A DNA stretch of 7,994 bases from JAICLV01 sp036380925 (GTDB lineage Bacteria; Actinomycetota; Actinomycetes; Acidothermales; Acidothermaceae). The notes beneath the pieces are model-generated. The model was given only the letters and a program-made list of their open reading frames with translations. It had not been told where the DNA came from and did not search any database. Position numbers and translations under genes: made by a program. Location: contig DASVDW010000234.1 in the NCBI GenBank assembly GCA_036380925.1, positions 1 to 7,994 on the forward strand. The letters are read 5' to 3'. This document shows positions 5,903-7,994 of the stretch, one piece after another. Numbering within the stretch: position 1 is the first letter of the stretch; every line of letters begins with the position of its first letter.

Positions 5903-5908
5903 ACCTTA
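5903..5908 (-). promoter_or_regulatory. -10 element of dapD, probable leaderless transcript
   Basis: TAAGGT on the minus strand is a full TANNNT match, with 8 nt between it and ATG 5894. Transcription would start at or within a base or two of the start codon. No consensus -35 is seen. The AAGG inside it could alternatively serve as a Shine-Dalgarno if transcription begins further upstream. Confidence 0.45.
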
Positions 5909-5909
5909 C

Positions 5910-5936
5910 CGACGTCAGGGCTGATGGCTGACGTCG
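5910..5936. promoter_or_regulatory. Perfect 9-bp dyad between dapD and lysozyme-like gene
   Basis: CGACGTCAG (5910-5918) and CTGACGTCG (5928-5936) are exact inverted copies around a 9-nt spacer (5919-5927). Relative to dapD it lies just upstream of the -10, over the expected -35 position. Relative to the plus-strand gene it surrounds ATG 5924, which sits in the spacer. It could be an operator controlling both genes or an mRNA hairpin presenting the start codon in its loop. GACGTC is frequent in this GC-rich sequence, so chance remains possible. Confidence 0.4.
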
Positions 5937-6871
5937 CCTCACTCCCGCGCACCACGCGGCGTCGGCGGCGGCGCGCTCGCCTCGCCTTGACGCTCGCGGT
6001 CCTGCTGCTGTGCGGTCTGGGCTGGGGCGCCTACCGGGTCTATGACGCCATCTTCGGCAAGCATGCAGTTGTGACGGCGTGCAAGGTGGTCGGGCTGTCG
6101 ACGGGCAACGTGTATTCGATGGCGCCCGACCAACTGCTCAACGCGTCGATCATCGCGGACGTCGCGATGCAGCGGGCGCTGCCGCAGCGAGCCGTGATCG
6201 TCGCGTTGGCGACGGCGTTGCAGGAATCGAAGCTGCGCAACCTGGACTACGGCGACTCGGACTCTTTGGGGCTGTTTCAGCAACGTCCGTCGCAGGGATG
6301 GGGCACCGCGGCGCAGGTGATGACCCCGACGTACGCCGCCGGGAAGTTCTACGACGAATTGGTGAAAGTGCCTAACTGGCAGACGATCCCGTTGACGCAA
6401 GCGGCTGACGCGGTGCAGCGCAGCGCGTTTCCCGACGCCTATCGCGATTGGGAGCCGCGCGCGACCGCGCTGGCCGGGGCGTTGACCGGGACGACGAACG
6501 GCCAGCTCACCTGCCGGCTCGCGCACCCTGGCACGGCCACCACGCTGGAGGCCGCGACCGCCGCGATCGCGGCGGACCTGCGCACTGATCTGGCGGTGAC
6601 GTCGCCCGCGGTGGCGAGTGTCGACGCGAAGGTTTCGACCGTGACGGTGAGCGGCCTGACCGCGACCGGCGGCGGCGACGACGCGTCGGCGAAGCACCGA
6701 GACGCGGCGGTCGCGGCGTGGGCGGTCGCGCATTCCGCGGCGCACGGCATCACGTCGGTGACGATCGGGAGTCGCGAGTGGCGGGCTGACCGCGACGGCT
6801 GGCACGACGCGAAAACGCCGGCTCCCGCCGGCTCGGTTGTGATGACGGTGACGTCCACCGCGAAGTCTTAG
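5924..6871 (+). CDS. Membrane-anchored lysozyme-like protein
   Basis: A 315-residue protein with an Arg cluster (R12-R17) followed by one transmembrane segment (about 19-43), so most of it is extracytoplasmic. Residues about 62-190 carry the actinobacterial lysozyme-like signature VALATALQESKLRNLDYGDSD, then SLGLFQQRPSQGWGT, APT-type spacing, KFYDELVKVPNW and AADAVQRSAFPDAYRDWE. E101 in QESKL is placed like the catalytic Glu of soluble lytic transglycosylases. Two cysteines (C53, C197) could pair outside the cell. The C-terminal 100 residues are Ala/Thr-rich with a beta pattern and no known motif. A cell-wall lytic or wall-binding role is likely, but such proteins are often left hypothetical and activity is unproven. 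ATG 5924 has a weak AGGG 3 nt upstream; the longer frame back to 5870 overlaps dapD and is rejected. It diverges from dapD and converges with the next gene, 7 bp between stops. Confidence 0.82.
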   Translation: MADVASLPRTTRRRRRRARLALTLAVLLLCGLGWGAYRVYDAIFGKHAVVTACKVVGLSTGNVYSMAPDQLLNASIIADVAMQRALPQRAVIVALATALQESKLRNLDYGDSDSLGLFQQRPSQGWGTAAQVMTPTYAAGKFYDELVKVPNWQTIPLTQAADAVQRSAFPDAYRDWEPRATALAGALTGTTNGQLTCRLAHPGTATTLEAATAAIAADLRTDLAVTSPAVASVDAKVSTVTVSGLTATGGGDDASAKHRDAAVAAWAVAHSAAHGITSVTIGSREWRADRDGWHDAKTPAPAGSVVMTVTSTAKS

Positions 6872-6878
6872 CGCCGCG

Positions 6879-7328
6879 TCACAACCAGAAGGCAGCACCG
6901 TCGGGCGCGGCTGGCGCCGGGAACGGGTCGGTCTCGTCGCGCTCCTCGTACATCGCGACCCTCGCGCCATGGGCGTCGATGCCATAGAGGGTCCAGTCGC
7001 CCGGATGTCCGACCCAGCACCAATACGCGGGTGCGGAATCAGGTTCGCCGCGGAATGCGTGAGCCGCCGGCATGCTCGCCACACCGCCACCAACCAGCGC
7101 GGGCCCGCCGCCCGATCTGCGGACGTCGCCGATCGTCGTCCGGCTGGCGCTCCCGATGTTCGATGGTCCAAAGACGCGAGCGCACGCATGCACGGCTGAC
7201 GAGCCCGGGTTCAATCGGATGACCGAGCTTTGGCTCGCCGCGCCGCTGGGTTGAGGCATCGCCGTCGCTGCCGTCGTCACCGCGACCGCCGCTACGACGA
7301 GGCCCGCCGTCGTCCGCCCTCTTCGCAT
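6879..7328 (-). CDS. Small secreted two-cysteine protein, unknown function
   Basis: A 149-residue protein that I do not recognise. It has an RRGR basic start, a hydrophobic stretch AGLVVAAVAVTTAATA (8-23) and a probable signal-peptidase site near GAA (29-31). The mature part is about 118 residues with exactly two cysteines, C49 (VHACARVFG) and C104 (YWCWVG), which could form one disulfide. The C-terminal third is aromatic and acidic (WCWVGHPGDWTLYGID, YEERDETDPF) and ends in AAFWL. Gly-rich GGGPALVGGG in the middle looks flexible. The ATG 7328 start is fixed by a very strong GGGGAGG site. No lipobox or wall-anchor motif is present, so free secretion is expected. It ends 7 bp from the end of the lysozyme-like gene, pointing the opposite way. 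Confidence 0.75.
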   Translation of the reverse strand: MRRGRTTAGLVVAAVAVTTAATAMPQPSGAASQSSVIRLNPGSSAVHACARVFGPSNIGSASRTTIGDVRRSGGGPALVGGGVASMPAAHAFRGEPDSAPAYWCWVGHPGDWTLYGIDAHGARVAMYEERDETDPFPAPAAPDGAAFWL

Positions 7329-7333
7329 GCCGG

Positions 7334-7340
7334 CCTCCCC
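7334..7340 (-). promoter_or_regulatory. Strong ribosome binding site for the small secreted protein
   Basis: GGGGAGG on the minus strand, 5 nt before ATG 7328, is close to the ideal anti-16S match and fixes the start. Confidence 0.8.
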
Positions 7341-7378
7341 GCTGACGCACCGCCGGAACTTGGACGCGGCAGATCAGC

Positions 7379-7392
7379 CCGCGGTTTCGCGG
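7379..7392 (-). terminator. Short GC hairpin directly after the HNH gene
   Basis: On the minus strand CCGCG, loop AAAC and CGCGG form a perfect 5-bp GC-only stem (7392-7379), one base after the stop codon of the HNH gene. There is no U tract. It could be a weak or U-less terminator separating this gene from the secreted-protein gene downstream. Confidence 0.3.
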
Positions 7393-7393
7393 A

Positions 7394-7994
7394 TCACCAG
7401 CTGTCCCATTGGTTGTGGGCGCGTTCGATGTAGACGCGGCCGGTTGGGGAGGTCCAGGTGCAGGTTCCGTCGGCGGCTAGCTCGAGGCGCCAGCCGCCGT
7501 GGGTTTTCATCCGGTGGTGCCGCCGGCACAAGCACACGCAGTTGCACGCCGCGGTCGGCCCGTGCGGGTGCGGGTCCGAGTGGTCCACGTCGCAGGCCTC
7601 CGCGCGTCGGCGGCAGCCGGGGAACCGGCACCGCCGGTCACGCGCGAGAAGGAACTCGCGCAACACCTTCGGCGGCCGGTACACCTCGGTGCCGTAGTCG
7701 AGCAGCGCCCCGGTGACCGGCTCGACCACCAGCCGCCGCCAGGCGGCCCCCTGCTCGGCGGCCAACACGCGGGCCACCTCCGCCGGGACCGGCCCGACAC
7801 CGACCAGCTCGCCGGGGTTGTCGGCCATCCCGAACAAGGTGGCCACGTCGATGACGACCTGCACCTCGGCCCGCCGCCCGGCCGCCTCCCGCACGGCCGG
7901 ATCGGCCAGCGCGGCCCGCGCCCAGCCGACCAGCGCGTCCGCGCGGCGCGCCCCGACCGGGCCGGGCTCCGGCTCCCCCGCCTGGTTCGCGGCC
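7394..7994 (-). CDS. DUF222/13E12-type HNH endonuclease-like protein (5' end outside window)
   Basis: C-terminal 199 residues of a DUF222-HNH protein, the family of the mycobacterial REP13E12 repeats. The frame stays open to the window edge, so the GTG at 7894 is internal. The upstream part reads ADALVGWARAALADPAVREAAGR, then VQVVIDVATLFGMADNPGEL and GPVPAEVARVLA, typical of the end of DUF222. The HNH zinc module follows: CRFPGC (Cys codons near 7630 and 7615), CDVDH (His codon at 7582), CNCVCLC and CRRHHRMKTHGGW (His codons near 7519 and 7516). All expected Cys and His residues are present, so the visible part looks intact. Such genes are multicopy in many actinobacteria, and biological function is unclear; nuclease activity is assumed from the motif. 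No element ends or flanking repeats are visible at its 3' side. Confidence 0.9.
   Translation of the reverse strand, partial: AANQAGEPEPGPVGARRADALVGWARAALADPAVREAAGRRAEVQVVIDVATLFGMADNPGELVGVGPVPAEVARVLAAEQGAAWRRLVVEPVTGALLDYGTEVYRPPKVLREFLLARDRRCRFPGCRRRAEACDVDHSDPHPHGPTAACNCVCLCRRHHRMKTHGGWRLELAADGTCTWTSPTGRVYIERAHNQWDSW

Noticed and set aside
5870..5923. An upstream start for the lysozyme-like gene
   Set aside because: It would overlap the beginning of dapD and has no ribosome binding site. The basic-then-hydrophobic N-terminus follows naturally from ATG 5924.
6869..6881. A terminator hairpin at the third convergent junction
   Set aside because: Only 3-4 bp CG-rich pairings are possible in and around the 7-bp gap, unlike the two junctions reported.
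7030..7254. Plus-strand frames opposite the small secreted protein
   Set aside because: They lack ribosome binding sites and recognisable domains. The minus-strand gene has a signal peptide and a near-ideal Shine-Dalgarno.
1..7994. CRISPR arrays, tRNA or rRNA genes, insertion sequences and known defence operons
   Set aside because: No regularly spaced repeats, cloverleaf sequences, transposase motifs or defence-gene domains were seen by reading. The HNH protein is of the 13E12 type, not a defence nuclease cluster.

Overview
The window is high-GC DNA with tightly packed genes, GTG starts and very short intergenic gaps. It most likely comes from an actinobacterium related to the mycobacteria. 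Three things point there: a FolP2-type dihydropteroate synthase, the dap/LOG/folP neighbourhood known from Mycobacteriales, and a DUF222/HNH protein of the 13E12-repeat kind. I do not assign a genus. The DapD here is of the E. coli type rather than the distinct actinobacterial type of M. tuberculosis, which argues against an ordinary Mycobacterium.

Layout. Bases 1-587 hold the 3' end of a folP2-like gene (+). It runs tail to tail into a membrane-anchored hypothetical gene (-, 584-1012), and the two share the tetranucleotide CTAG between their stops. A short divergent region with a perfect tandem 10-bp repeat follows. It leads into a secreted protein resembling DUF5666 (+, 1141-1605), whose end overlaps the next gene by 16 bp.

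The core is a six-gene unit on the minus strand, in transcription order: dapD (5894-5043), dapE (5035-3977), a four-helix membrane protein (3980-3534), a long LOG-family protein (3528-2725), a short LOG-family protein (2722-2135) and a YbaK/aminoacyl-tRNA-deacylase-like protein (2138-1590). Gaps range from -4 to +7 bp, and two junctions are GTGA overlaps, so this is very probably one translationally coupled operon. It joins two lysine/diaminopimelate steps to two predicted nucleotide-5'-monophosphate phosphoribohydrolases and a possible tRNA-editing protein.

Divergent from dapD, with only 29 bp between start codons, is a membrane-anchored lysozyme-like protein (+, 5924-6871). A good leaderless -10 for dapD and a perfect 9-bp dyad around the other gene's start codon occupy this small space. 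The lysozyme-like gene converges on a small secreted two-cysteine protein (-, 7328-6879). The window ends inside a DUF222/HNH endonuclease-like gene (-, 7394 to edge).

No tRNA, rRNA, CRISPR array, insertion sequence or phage cluster is visible. I do not see a clearly new defence or mobile system. The most unusual points are the E. coli-type DapD in an actinobacterial dap operon, the dyad in the dapD divergent promoter, and the GC-rich hairpins built over two overlapping pairs of convergent stop codons.
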